Shown one piece after another: positions 1-11,251 of a stretch of DNA of 64,000 bases. Source of the DNA: Dichetophora obliterata (taxonomy: Eukaryota; Arthropoda; Insecta; Diptera; Sciomyzidae); the NCBI GenBank assembly GCA_963920525.1, contig OY986435.1:268488299-268552298 (forward strand), read 5' to 3'. Position 1 is the stretch's first letter. The number at the start of each line of letters is the position of its first letter. The position numbers were made by a program, and so were the translations under genes. The notes under the pieces are model-generated. The model saw nothing but the letters and a program-made list of their open reading frames with translations. It did not search any database and was not told the DNA's origin.

Positions 1-299
1 TAGATATACGAGCTTTTGTGCTAAATGCTATAAAAATGTTCGCGGAAAATGTATTTTCAAAACAGATTTTATATGTACAAAATGTTTTCAATGAAGTTTT
101 AAATAATAAATCTTTTATTTTAATTTAGTGAACCGTTTTTTTTTTGCAAAACGCTTAAATTTTTTGAATGAGTCAAATTGACTCAACGCAGGAAAAATAG
201 GTAAATAATCAACACCCGTAAATCTAGTGTTAAATTCTTAAACTTTGACTTGGGAATAACTTAACTTATGTTCAAATCATATATTTTTAAAGGGATTTA

Positions 300-480
300 T
301 TGTATTTTAAGCATTCGCACTTCTGTAATAAAGAGCCTAAAACAGTTTTATGCTCTTGACTAGGTGAAGCTTGTCATTTCGTCATATTCGATACTCGCCA
401 ATTATGAAGATTGGTTTGTAGATCTTACTAAGAATCTTTCTCTCGAAGGCTCTGTAACGCATCCTCTGTTTGGTTGTCTA
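300..480 (-). pseudogene. LINE reverse-transcriptase ORF2, C-terminal fragment
   Basis: On the minus strand about 480-310 reads FERKILSKIYKP, then GEYRI, a stop, and RNDKLHLVKSIKLF. This matches the block downstream of the reverse-transcriptase core in a widespread insect LINE type (the FERKILRKIYGP...GEYR...NDELY pattern, which I know from the family). It appears to continue the pieces at 2806-3330 and 4391-4770, which lie in the correct order on the same strand. Stops are present and there is no long ORF. The part 485-545 could be LINE or host. Confidence 0.5.
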
Positions 481-599
481 ATTGCTGGGGTATTCTCAGC
501 GGTTGGTCCAGGGCGATCCCTACCAAACTCCAATTGAGAACGTTGTGGGTTTAGTTACTTAATTAACTTCTTTATTGTATTATTATTATTATTTCTATG

Positions 600-870
600 A
601 TTATAATACTCTTAAAATAAGTCCTTGAAGTGTATAATGCTTCGAGGGCATGATCTTGCTATAATAAATAACTCCTCGAAGTGTACAACGCTTCTCGGGT
701 ATGTTTTTAATATCTTAAATGTAACATCTCGGGTATGCTTTAAATATCTTAAAAGTAACTCCTCGAAATGTACACCGCTTCTCAGGTATGCTTAATACTG
801 AAATCTTCAAAGTGTACAACGCTTCTAAGATGACTACTAGTCAGAGGAGACCTTGTGTACAACACACGAC
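600..870. repeat. degenerate minisatellite-like repeat
   Basis: A motif of the form CTCGAAGTGTACAACGCTTC followed by TCGGGTATG recurs at least four times with drift (around 625, 672, 760 and 800), with variable spacers containing TTAATATCTTAAA. It looks like an old tandem array. No coding potential is seen. Confidence 0.55.
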
Positions 871-2381
871 TCTCATTACCTCATTACCTGTAATGTAGCA
901 TACAAGAAAAAGTAATGCAGTGATTTTTATAACTTAATACAAGTAGTATGTTACTCCATAACTTCTAGGTAATGCTGAAGGGAGGCGATTACTTACCTCC
1001 TGTCTCATTCAATGTTAAATGTAAGGCCTTTTATGCATAGTAAGGTAATATAGTCGGAAGTAGTGGTCATTACAAGGTAATTGATGCTTCATATATTCGG
1101 AATATATTCCATCCGCTACTGGGTTATTCTTCACGTCTGTTACAAGACGCATGTTGCAGAGTACATGTTGCGAGGTTCGTGTTGCTGGCAGGCTTATGTT
1201 GCTGCTATCAAGCGTTGCTGCGAAAATAATTACCAAATAATAAAGCGGCTATTAATTGTACTTTTATTATTATTTATTTATTATTATTTTATTTCATTAT
1301 TTTAGTTCAAAATATATAACACAAAATAATTAAAAAAATTCTATATGATTATTGCAAGAAATTTCAATACAGCAATTAAATAACAAATAAATAAATACAA
1401 TGTTTTATTAAAATACTGTGGGATCGAAATCGCCTGCAATGTCGCATCCTCACAGGTCCTATATTTTTTTTTATCTGAACTGCTTGATTTTCAGATGAAA
1501 TTTAAAGCAGCCCAGCAAAAAAGTGCTTCCAAAGGAAGGTAAAGTGGAGAAGGGAAAGTCTTGAATTACATCTCTATTTTCAATGCCCAGAAGACATTCT
1601 TTTAACAAATGCATGTAATTGGGAGCAATTTTTTCCTTAATCTTCTCTAGAAGTGCTTCCAGAATTTTTTCTATGGAAGATTTCTTTGCTCCCTTCAACT
1701 AAAGGATTGTAGTAGGTGTTTTCCAGGAGACTTTAAGAAGGAAATCCATTTAATGAAATGGTGTTCGTTGTTTGGGGCTTACAAAATCCTACGGAAATTA
1801 TCCCTTTTCCCGATTTTCTTGCTGTTTGTGTTTTGTTTGTGGGCTTACAAAAATTTAATATAAAAATATCACGGCATTTTGGTGTTGGAAGTAGGAAGTG
1901 GTTGGGTTTTGTTGGGAATTTAAATTCCACTCGAAATGCATCCAATAATGCCACTCTGCAGTTAAGGGCATAATACTTTTTACTTATAAATAAAACGCAT
2001 CTAGTTAAAACAATAAGTTAAATGGGTTATAAAAGAGGGTGTGTGTAAAGTTTTATCGCAATCGGAAGAATAGCATTTAGTGGAGCTTATACGAAGAGCA
2101 GTGCATAAAATACGAACAAACAAAGAAACAAACAAGGAAATAAGCAAACAAACATTAATTTTTATATGTAAGAAGATTATACATATTTTTTTTTACATTT
2201 ATGGAATTTAAGTGCTATTTGAATGTATTTCAGAAGTAGTTTATGAGAAAGCCTCTTAAAAGCACTTCTTAATAAGGCTAAGAATAAGCAAAATTGGATC
2301 TATAGAATGTCTTCTGGAAGCAGTGTCTATAAGAATGTATATCACATTTGTATCAAAAATTTTGCTGAAGACGCACATATA
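871..2381. other. AT-rich stretch without recognisable gene
   Basis: Only short chance reading frames occur here. Around 1490-1700 and 2230-2340 a GAAGTGCTTCCA / TCTGGAAGCAG motif recurs in both orientations, and GGGCTTACAAAA occurs twice (near 1777 and 1842). The interval may therefore hold one or more old non-autonomous elements inserted in the LINE whose pieces flank it. No ends could be fixed. Confidence 0.35.
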
Positions 2382-2802
2382 AGGCCAAAACACATAGAAA
2401 GCAAGCATGCCTCAAGCATGTATCATGTCTGTGAAGCATGCTTCATTAAAACACATAGCAAGTATACATCGAATATGTAAAAAAAGCCAAAAATGTTGAA
2501 ACTAAACAAAAATGTTTAACAAAAAGTTTAGGAAATACATTGAATTAAATTTAAAATAATTCAAGGAATCAATAAATGCAATTGGATGTGTTAATGTAGC
2601 TTTTTCAAGCAAAGCTAAATGATGCTTATGTTTGTCAAAGCTTTGATGCCTGCAAAAAATTAAAAGTTGTGCAACTTCAGGCATGCCTCAAGCATCATGC
2701 ATGCATGCATACTTTTGATTTGGGCTACTTCATAAAAATATGTATATACAATCTCAAATGTCAGATGCTTGAAGCATGCATGCCTACTACGTGTTTTGGC
2801 CT
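2382..2802. mobile_element. MITE with about 35-bp inverted termini
   Basis: The left end AGGCCAAAACACATAG matches the reverse complement of the right end CTACGTGTTTTGGCCT. The similarity runs inward through copies of AAGCATGC, which also repeats inside the element. ATA flanks both sides (2379-2381 and 2803-2805), consistent with a 3-bp target duplication. It has no coding capacity. It interrupts a minus-strand LINE: LINE sequence resumes immediately at 2806. The superfamily is uncertain; a 3-bp duplication would suit PIF/Harbinger, though its usual target is TTA/TAA. Confidence 0.7.
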
Positions 2803-2805
2803 ATA

Positions 2806-3330
2806 GAGCGCAATTTTTGTTCGTCGAGTTATGGCTCTGCTTCTCAGTTTCTTACTGAGCCAAAGTAACATCTGTTGGCAAGAGTAATCCTCTGTTTGAT
2901 CACAATGCTGAGATGGAGTTGGTAGAGTTTAAGAAACCTCTCACAATCTCGAAATTTGTGGTACTGTCAAAAAAAAATCGTTGTTTCCAAGACGCTGAAA
3001 GAAACTGCTTGTTTGTTGACATCAATTATTTTGTGTTATCTGCGTTCACTGTAAGACCCATGTGACTCAACTCCTTTTAAAATCTGAAGAGTGGAGTAAT
3101 ACTCTTGTAGAAGATTTTACCATTACGTCTCAGATCAGCAGCTTGAAAGATATTCTCCATTATAAGGTTTAAAAAGTCGCACGATAAGAAATCACCTTTA
3201 CTGAAACCTAGTTTGGCTAAAAATTATGGGGAGGGTTTCTTTTCGATATTAAGACGGATTAGTTTTGCACGTATAAGAAATCCAAACATGGTGGAATTTC
3301 TTCAAACCAAGTTCGGAGCGCTCGTAATTC
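2806..3330 (-). pseudogene. LINE reverse-transcriptase core fragment
   Basis: Minus-strand translation in shifting frames gives FSKGDFLSCDFLNLIMENIF, NGKIFYKS, HMGLTVNADNTKLLMS and IKQRITLANRCYFGS. These correspond to the QGDxLSCxLFN block, the region around the active site, and the IKRRITLANRCYFGL block of insect non-LTR retrotransposons. The YADD region itself appears lost or frameshifted. The piece lies between an inserted MITE on its left and a repeat-rich insertion on its right, and continues the same element as 4391-4770 and 300-480. It is a dead copy. Confidence 0.7.
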
Positions 3331-4390
3331 GGACTCTGAAAAGAGCCTTATTAAAGAGGATTTTATGAGTTCCCTCTTATTTATGAGTTTTTAAGCTGTA
3401 TTTTTTGTATTTTCATAACGTACACTCCTAAAAAGTACTTATTTCGGATTGTTTTAGGAGTACTTCAGTTAAGGGCTCAGAAAAAACTTAATTTAAGAGT
3501 GTTTTGTGAAAAGCCTCTTGAATATGAGTTTTTAATGTGTATTTAATAAAAACTGCGCGTTTTCAAAGCACAAATTTAAAGAAAAAAGCATGTTTTGAAA
3601 TATTGTTCATTGATATAAAATAAAAAATATTTTATTCCGTTCAGTAATCATGGTTGAATATTATATTCAGACATGTTTGGATAAATAATACTAGTCTACA
3701 AATTTCGTATCAGGAAAACCCATTAATATTCCTATATGTACTTTCATTGCTGGCTTAAAATCTGTACTCAATTTCCTCCTATATTATAAGATTTTCAAGA
3801 TCTTTTCTTTTATATTGATTTTTTCTAAAATACCAAATATTATTTTTTTATCGTGAGTAGTTTAGACACGTTTTTACACGTGCCAAAAACTTAAAACACC
3901 CTGTATCTTGAAAATTTTACAATATATGAGGAAACTGAGAACAGATTTGAATCCATAGCTAAAAGATTCTATTCGATGTTCATATTCAAAGGAAAACAAG
4001 CTCATTTTCTGCACTTTTATGTCTATTTTATGAAGAAAAAAAGGGCAAAAATAGGAATCATAAAAGAGTCTTTTAGAATTCATATTGATGCCTCATAAGA
4101 GCGACCAGTTTCAAAGGAAAACTAGCACTTTTCGGAAACTTTTAAGAGTCTATTATGAGTATTAAAAGGCCAATATAAGATTCATAAAAGACTCTTATAG
4201 GAGTCCGAATAAATTACTTTTGAGAGTCAAAGAAGTATCATTTTGTGCTCATATTTGAGCTCTTAAAGAGGGACCACTTTCAAAGGAAAAACTGCTCTTT
4301 TATGAAACTTATAAGAGCTCATTATGAGGGCTCTGGCTCCTACAAATGAGTCATAAAAGAGTCTTTAAAGACTCATGTGATTTGCAGGGA
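3331..4390. repeat. repeat-rich insertion built on AGAGTC/TCATAAAAG motifs
   Basis: Short words such as TCATAAAAGAGTC, ATAAGAGTC, CTCTTATTTATGAG and AAAGAGGGACCA recur in both orientations, most densely at 3330-3540 and 3990-4385. The block interrupts a minus-strand LINE whose reverse-transcriptase halves lie on either side. The right end (rc CCCTGCAAATCACATGAGTC) resembles a hAT terminus, but I found no matching left end or target duplication. It is probably another repeat-filled non-autonomous element. Confidence 0.5.
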
Positions 4391-4770
4391 TGTAGATGAT
4401 TCCTCATTGGACTATTAGAGGCTAATTTTTGGTGGACAAAATTATGGTGGGTGCCGATTAATATTTCTAGGGTATTCTCTACAAATTGTGGTAAAGTGAG
4501 TTTACAGTTCAATAGGTAAACTATCGGCTCCCGCAGCGTTGTTGTTTTTAAGCTAAGCTATAGCTTTCAAAACTTCATTATAGTCGGGTAACGGATTTTC
4601 GATGCTATCATCCGTATTTGGGTCTTCAGAGATATTATCTCGATTGTTGGGATTCTTGTAAGCGTTGCCATTTAGAAGCTTAGAAAAGCGCTCACTCCAT
4701 TATGTCAGAGTACTCTGGATATCTGTCACTAGACTCCATGCCAGCCGTCTTATCTTTAAGAACAAATTTC
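4391..4770 (-). pseudogene. LINE reverse-transcriptase N-terminal fragment
   Basis: On the minus strand about 4690-4480 reads SERFSKLLNGNAYKN, then a run ending in DYNEVLKAIA, a stop, and LKNNNAAGADSLPIEL. This is the block just before reverse-transcriptase motif 1 in insect LINEs (pattern: WxEHFxxLLNG ... EVxxAIxxLKNNKAAGxDxIPxEL). At least two stops break it. It is upstream (on the minus strand) of the 2806-3330 piece of the same element; a repeat-rich block separates the two. Confidence 0.7.
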
Positions 4771-5932
4771 AGGCCTTATTCCTGTTGCTCGCCATGCATC
4801 TTAATCTCCTCTGGTTAGAGTTTTTCTGTCTCTCGTTTTTTTCTCCTGAAAACATGTCTCTCTTCCCTTCTCTTCTCTCTGTGTCGCACACTAGCAGCAC
4901 GCGTTACAACCGACTGCAGGGTTGCCTTGTACGCGGCGTCTTTTTCTGTAGTACTTTCATCCTACGGTAATCCGCGTGGCTTCGTCACGGACGTTTTTAT
5001 TTTATCAATCTCCATACGATAATACATATCGTAAACGAATTAAAATTATTATTTTCTTTTGTTTTGTTTTGTTTTGGAGTGCAAGTATATCGAGCCATAA
5101 TCTCTAAAAAAGTTTAGCCGACAAAAACAAAATTTTACAGGAGAATTAATTGACTAGATTTTTCTGCTTAAGCAGTACAAGTAAATTCGATTTTTGTGAT
5201 GGGTATAACTTAATTCTGGATTACTTAAGTATAAAAACAGCCTTAAATGAAACTCACAATTACAAGAACTCAAGTGTATAAATCTTAAAAATGTTTAAGT
5301 TCGATATTAGTTCAACCTTTTTGTATTAGCCATAAATATTTTTTATTAATTCATTTACTCACTCTATGCTCAGAATAATTTTGAATTTAGTGAATTGTAC
5401 CAATTTGGGTACACCACTTTAATGTCTTGAAAATTTTAATGGTTTTTAGTTTTCTGATAATGATAAATAAACCAAGAAATAATCAACTTTTCCTTATAGT
5501 TTTTGTTTGGCTTCAAATGGGTTAATTTCATTTACTAGTTCTATGCTCAGAATAATTTTTAATTTAGTGCTACTGGGTGTAATCCACCCAAGTTAGTAAT
5601 GGACAGTTAAGAACGGTTTCACTTGGAATTATAAAATATGCTCTTACCTACAATGGTTTATCTTAGAGATCTGTAAGTACTTTCGTTTGTTATTTAAAAG
5701 TGAATTAAGGATTTCGTGTTGGTTAAACTATTTGGCGACTATGGCTCGATATGTATCTCACTTTTCGTCTTGCTCGAGGCTAATCTGTTGTTTTTTTGTT
5801 GCGCTGTGCTGGCTAAATACAAAAAAAAAAGAGTAGAGAGCAACATGAAATTTATTAAAACTCTCGCAACACATATGCGTGAAAATCAGCAGCTTTACGT
5901 ACCAAAATTCTTATGAACTGCATTAGATTAAA
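4771..5932. other. non-coding stretch with a local duplication
   Basis: No supported gene. A block containing TCTATGCTCAGAATAATTTT and AATTTAGTG occurs at about 5346-5400 and again at 5528-5580, a local duplication of roughly 50 bp. The other short reading frames have no recognisable domain. Confidence 0.4.
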
Positions 5933-5946
5933 AAATAAGTGACACT
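5933..5946. repeat. left target-site duplication of I-type LINE
   Basis: AAATAAGTGACACT here is repeated exactly at 11238-11251. The two copies bracket the LINE and fix its ends. Confidence 0.9.
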
Positions 5947-6119
5947 CAGTCTCTTTTTGACTGCTGGAGAGTACAGAAGTGTAATATCGTGTAATCTCTT
6001 GAGCGTTGATCTTTAATCTCTTTAACATTACGTCGCGCGATTTTGTTGCGTTTGCTTTCACTTCACAAAAAAAAAAAAAACTTTATTGTATTGTCAAGTA
6101 TCCTAAAAAGTGTCCCACA

Positions 6120-7334
6120 ATGGGAGGTCTCCTTTTTGATAGGGACAAAAGACTGTTGAACCCAGGTTCGATTCAACCCGTTTTCCTAATCATGACAAGA
6201 ACCGGTTTACATGCAGAAAATGGTTTTGCCAATGTATCGCCTTTTCTAATACAACGGTCTATAGATTCAGTAGGAGGTAAAGTTAATGTCTGTAAAAAAC
6301 TGAAATCCGGACAGCTTTTAATCCAATGCATAAATGGAAAACAGGCGAGTAACGTAATTCAAATGCTGAACCTTTCCCCAGAAATTTTTGTCAAGGTTGA
6401 AGAACATGTGTCATTAAATAAATCAAAGGGAACTTTCTACACCGACGAGTTACGTTACCTGTCTGACACCGAAATAATTAATGGAATCCGAGAACAAAAC
6501 CCAAATGTAATCGAAGTAAAAAGATTAAAAAAGCGTGATCCGGTTTCAAAAAAGCTAATGGAAGACGATCTTGGACTATATATTGTTTCTTTCAACGTAT
6601 CTGATTTACCAGAAAGAATTTTGATTGGGTACAACTCAATTGGAATCAAGCCATATATTCCGAATCCTTTACGTTGTTTTAAATGTTTCCAATTTGGACA
6701 CATATCCGAGAACTGTTCATCTATCAACAAAATCTGTCCACATTGCAGCAGCGTCGAGCATATGGCTGTTGATACTACCGGCCTCCGCGAAAAATGTGAT
6801 AGACAAGCAAAATGCGTTAACTGTCAAAATCAACACAACAGTTTCTCCAAAGAATGCAATATTTATAAAAAAGAATATGCTATTCAAAAAATAAAAGTAA
6901 CACAAAAAAAAACTCTTATCGAAGCCCGTAAGCAATATGAAAAACAAAATCCACTCTCAACATCATATGCTAACACAACTAGAACGTGCAACTGTAAATG
7001 CACATGTCAAAACAATAATGACCAAAAGCTCTCAACAGAAAGTCAAACCAAAGAAAATTTGAAAACCAATGCCGTAGAAAAAACCACAGAATTAGCAGTT
7101 GAACAAATACTCTCTTCAATCTCACCTATTCGACAAACAACAAACACTTGTGGGTCGACAATCAACATTCTTCCAAAAAACATTACAAAGAGGAAAAAAC
7201 GAGAATTGATAAAAGCGGAGAAAAGGAAGAAGGAAAATAAGAGATCAACTTCTCTTAAGTCTACAAGTGATCAAATAGATTTTAGTGATATAGAAAACGA
7301 TTTAATGCTATCTAGCTCTTCTTTTTATGAGTAA
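6120..7334 (+). CDS. LINE ORF1 (Gag-like nucleic-acid-binding protein)
   Basis: ORF1 of the I-type LINE, expected to coat the element's RNA and help target-primed reverse transcription. The ATG at 6120 (MGGLLF...) gives about 404 residues. The frame stays open to an ATG at 6006, but that stretch includes an A-run giving poly-Lys, so I prefer 6120. A CCHC knuckle CFKCFQFGHISENC spans about residues 186-199, followed by two more Cys/His clusters (CPHCSSVEH, then CVNCQNQH...C), as in I-element ORF1 proteins. A second Cys cluster (CNCKCTC) lies further on. The C-terminal part is rich in Lys and Ser (KRKKRELIKAEKRKKENK), a likely nucleic-acid-binding or nuclear-localisation region. The stop overlaps the start of ORF2 by 8 bases. 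No disruption is visible. Confidence 0.88.
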   Translation: MGGLLFDRDKRLLNPGSIQPVFLIMTRTGLHAENGFANVSPFLIQRSIDSVGGKVNVCKKLKSGQLLIQCINGKQASNVIQMLNLSPEIFVKVEEHVSLNKSKGTFYTDELRYLSDTEIINGIREQNPNVIEVKRLKKRDPVSKKLMEDDLGLYIVSFNVSDLPERILIGYNSIGIKPYIPNPLRCFKCFQFGHISENCSSINKICPHCSSVEHMAVDTTGLREKCDRQAKCVNCQNQHNSFSKECNIYKKEYAIQKIKVTQKKTLIEARKQYEKQNPLSTSYANTTRTCNCKCTCQNNNDQKLSTESQTKENLKTNAVEKTTELAVEQILSSISPIRQTTNTCGSTINILPKNITKRKKRELIKAEKRKKENKRSTSLKSTSDQIDFSDIENDLMLSSSSFYE

Positions 7335-10300
7335 CCAGTTTAAAATAATTCAATGGAATTGTAATGGGTTTGCTAGTCATTTAGAAGATATTAAAATTAT
7401 CCTGTCTAATTATAATTGTCTTGCTTTGTGTATCCAAGAAACAAAATTTAAGCCAAATTATTACAAAAAACTTAAAAACTTTTCTTGTTACTTTAATAAC
7501 GCATACCCAACAGCAAATGCACACGGTGGAGTTTGTATTTACCTTAATGATTTGTTTGAGGGAGAAGAAATATCTATTACTTCCCAATTACAGGTAATAG
7601 CGATAAAAGTTAAGTTTCCGTTTAAGTTTATTATATGCTCCATTTATCTTCCTGGATCTGAAAATATATCTCAAATTGATCTTAATAATTTAATTGCACA
7701 ATTTGATCTCCCTTACATTATGTTAGGAGATTTCAACGCCCACAACTCTATCTGGGGATCAAATAGAACTGACTCAAGAGGAAAAATTATTGAAAAAATT
7801 TTATATGATAATAATATAAATATTATGAATAGCATTGACAATCCCACGCACTTTAGCCTTGCTTATAAGTCTTTCAGTCATTTAGATTTAAGTCTCATAT
7901 CGCCTAACATCCAACAATATTTCGAATGGAATATATGTGATGATCTGTACAATAGTGACCATTTTCCGATCGTTATTGAGCTAAGCGGAACTTCATTCAG
8001 TTTTGAAAGAAGACCTTGTTGGAACATGAAAAAGGCGCAATGGGAAAAATGGGTCTGTGATTTCTCAATACCTTTAAATAGCTTCCGAAATATAGACGAA
8101 CTAGAAAATTATATAACGAAGACTATACTGAATGCAGCAAAAGTTACAATACCAATGAGGTCTAGAATTTATAACAGAAAGGAAGTTCCATGGTGGAACG
8201 AAAATATTAAACAATTAATTAAAGAAAGGAGAAAATTAATTAAACAATTTAAAAGAAACATGAACTCGGAAAACCTGACGAAATTTCTTAAAATAAAATC
8301 ATTGACCCGAAAGACTATTAGGGAAAATAAGAAAAAGTCCTGGACTGAATTTTGTGAGAGTATCAATTTAAGAACCCCATCATCGGAAGTATTTAAAAAA
8401 ATTAGATCACTTAATGGATGCTCTAACTTCCAAGAAATAATATCAATAGAACACAACAATATTTTATTAACTGATAGAAATGATATTGCAAATTGCTTAG
8501 GACACAATTTTTCACAAAATGCATCCTCATCAAACTATACACAGAATTTTAGAACATATGCAGCATCCCAATACGTTTCAATAAACAAACAAAACAATGA
8601 CGAACTATATAACAAAAAACTTACTCTAGCTGAACTTAAGTCTGCTTTAGAAACATGCCATGGTTCTTCGCCAGGGCCCGACAATGTTCGTTATGAAATG
8701 CTAAAAAAACTCGACGAAAAAGCAAAACAATATATATTGGATTTTTACAATATTATATGGTCACGACAAGTCTTTCCAAGCAACTGGAAAAATGCCATTG
8801 TCATCCCTATTCTTAAAAAAGGTAAAGATAAAACTAACAAAAACAATTATAGGCCCATATCCCTTACAAACTGTCTCTGCAAGCTGTTAGAAAGAATGAT
8901 AAATAAAAGACTTCAATGGTTTATCGAAAAAAACAACGTTTTGAATATCAATCAATCTGGTTTTTAGGAAAAATAGAGGAACAATAGACAACTTAGCTAT
9001 TCTTCAATCTGATATTTTGGAAAATTTTTCATTTAAAAGAGATCTTGTAGCAGTCTTCTTCGATATCCGTAAAGCTTACGACTGTGTTTGGAGAAAATTA
9101 ATTTTCAAAAAACTCAGTTCAGTGGGCATGAGTGGAAACCTGATTGCCTTCATCTCAAATTTTCTCCAGGACAGAAAGTTTTGCTGTATGATTGGTAACA
9201 CCACATCTCAGTACTTTGATCTCGAAAATGGTGTCCCTCAGGGATCGGTAATTAGCGTAACACTTTTCTTATTAGCAATCAACGATATCTTAAATAATGT
9301 GTCAAAAGATGTTAAAGCCTTACTTTATGCAGATGATCTGGTAATATATAGCTCAGGGAAAAGAGTCTCTGCCATAATCAGTAAAATTAAAAAAACAATT
9401 AAAAAATTAGAATCATGGAGCAACATCAGTGGTTTTCAATTTAATGAAGAAAAAACAGTTGCTATTAAATTCTCTAGACGCCGCAAAAGTGCAAACGATA
9501 TATTGTATCTAAAATTAAACGACATAAATATCCAATTTTTAGATAAACATAATTTTTTGGGAGTAATCCTTGACAAAAGGTTATCTTTTAAATATCATAT
9601 ACAATATATAAAGGCAAGAGCAAATAAAAAACTTAATATAATCAAAATGCTCAGATGCTCCCGCTACGGGTCCGATCCGAAAACCCTTTTAAAGATACTA
9701 CACTTAATAATACTCCCAACAATAGACTACGCATCAGTCATATACGCTGGCGCAAGCAAAGCAAGCTTAAAAATACTTGACCCCATCTTGAACACTGGAA
9801 TAAGACTCTCTATAGGAGCATTTAGAACCAGCCCAGCAAATAGTCTTCAAGTCATTTCGTCATCACCACCTCTAGACCTTAGAAGATTAAAGTGCTTACT
9901 TAATTACTCACTTAAATTATTTTCATTAAAAGACCACCCACTTTATGGTAGGATTACTAATAAAACTAAAATCCAAGAGTTTCAACTACGGCAACAAAAA
10001 TATGTTCCATTTTATGTACAAGCCTTCAATGAAATTAACAAAGTAATTTCATCGTTCAGGATTAATACAGATAATATAGACACAACAACTCTTCTTGATA
10101 CGCCCCCATGGTGCTTTAATGATATAAATATAGATTTTTCCCTCGCTTATTGCTATAAACGAAATATGATCCCCTCTGAAATACAACAAAAATTTTTAGA
10201 AAAAATTAATACCACTTATTCTAACTACACTTATTTCTACACTGATGGCTCTGTCATAAATCATAAAGCAGGTTTTGCAGTTTATGGAGAAAATCTGGTT

Positions 10301-11029
10301 ATTAAAAAACGCATTCACGACCACTCGTCTATATATACCAGTGAGTTGTTGGCAATAAAAACATGTGTGGAAAACCTTAATCATATTTATCCCGACCAAA
10401 AAACTCTTATCATAACGGATAGCAAAAGCGTTCTCCAAGGATTACTCGATCCATTCAATAAAAACAATATCATACAACAAATAAGAATATATATAACTAA
10501 CCTTAGAAATCAAAAAATAGTTTTTCTGTGGGCTCCAAGCCATCTTAATATAAAGGGCAATGAATATGTAGACAAATTAGCTAAAAATTCTTTATTAGAA
10601 AACATTTCACCCTATTTCAAGTACCAGTACGCCGACTACAGACAATTTATTAAAAAATATTTACACAACCTTTGGAACAATACGTGGAAAAACTGCAATC
10701 AATCAAAATTGTTTGCGATCCAAAATACAGTCACTGATAAATTCGAAAACTACAATCTACCCAAAAATGATTTAATGAAGTTACTTCGACTAAAAATTGG
10801 CCATTGTCGATTTACCCACAGACACGTTATTGAAAAAATACAACCTCCACTATGTGAATGCGGACTAAACTTAAATGTACTACATATTTTTAACGAATGC
10901 ACTAGCCAACCCGTGCAGAACAAAAAATTAAAATATAACATAAATAATATTAAAATCCTACAAAATATATCTAATTTCGGAAACGTAAAAAACTTTCTAA
11001 CCGAATTAAACATATATGACCTGATTTAA
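7327..11029 (+). pseudogene. LINE ORF2: APE endonuclease, reverse transcriptase, RNase H; one frameshift
   Basis: ORF2 nicks target DNA, copies the RNA and degrades the RNA strand. The APE endonuclease motifs QWNCNG (about residue 9), QETK (E38), GDFN (134-137) and SDHFP (210-214) are all present. The reverse transcriptase starts near SPGPDN (about 448), then NNYRPISLTNCLCKLLE. It continues after the frameshift with FFDIRKAYD, GVPQGSV and the catalytic YADD (codons 9326-9337). RNase H has its four acidic residues: YTDGS (10244), SEL (10343), TDSK (10428) and YVDKLA (10571). A CxC-x7-H-x4-C cluster closes the protein. One extra T in the run at 8961-8965 makes a premature TAG at 8965; the other frame is open from there to 11029. 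This is a real recent mutation or a homopolymer sequencing error. Confidence 0.9.
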
Positions 11030-11237
11030 ATTTTTATTAATATTATTATTTATTATACATGTATTGTAATAGGTCATAATCATAACATTTAGGCAAGAAG
11101 CCAAACATTTATTTAAATTTTAAAGATGAAAAATATAAAATTGTATGTATAATTAGATTAAAAGCTCATAGCAATCAAATAAGGCTTATATAACCTTACT
11201 GTGTTGGGGCCTTTAAAATCCAAATAAATAAAATAAT
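11030..11237 (+). other. 3' untranslated region and tail of I-type LINE
   Basis: AT-rich sequence follows the ORF2 stop and finishes in a short A/T tail rather than poly(A), as is usual for I-clade elements that end in TAA-like repeats. The right target duplication follows at 11238. Confidence 0.75.
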
Positions 11238-11251
11238 AAATAAGTGACACT
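11238..11251. repeat. right target-site duplication of I-type LINE
   Basis: Exact second copy of AAATAAGTGACACT (first copy at 5933-5946). Confidence 0.9.

Larger units (their letters stand above)
5947..11237 (+). mobile_element. near-full-length I-type LINE retrotransposon
   Basis: The element starts with CAGTCTCTTTTTGACTGC and ends in an A/T tail of AATAAATAAAATAAT form, between two exact 14-bp copies of AAATAAGTGACACT. CAGT-like starts are typical of I/Jockey elements. It encodes ORF1 with zinc knuckles and ORF2 with APE endonuclease, reverse transcriptase and RNase H, the arrangement of the I clade (RNase H is absent from Jockey). About 5.3 kb is a full size. The perfect target duplication and only one visible ORF-breaking change (an extra T near 8963) point to a recent insertion. 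No polyadenylation signal was assigned. Confidence 0.92.

Noticed and set aside
2645..2660. CCTGCAAAAAATT as left end of the repeat-rich block 3331-4390
   Set aside because: It lies within the MITE 2382-2802 and LINE sequence intervenes, so it cannot be the partner end.
4665..4970. 101-codon frame on the + strand
   Set aside because: It overlaps a minus-strand LINE remnant and lacks any domain; antisense chance frame.
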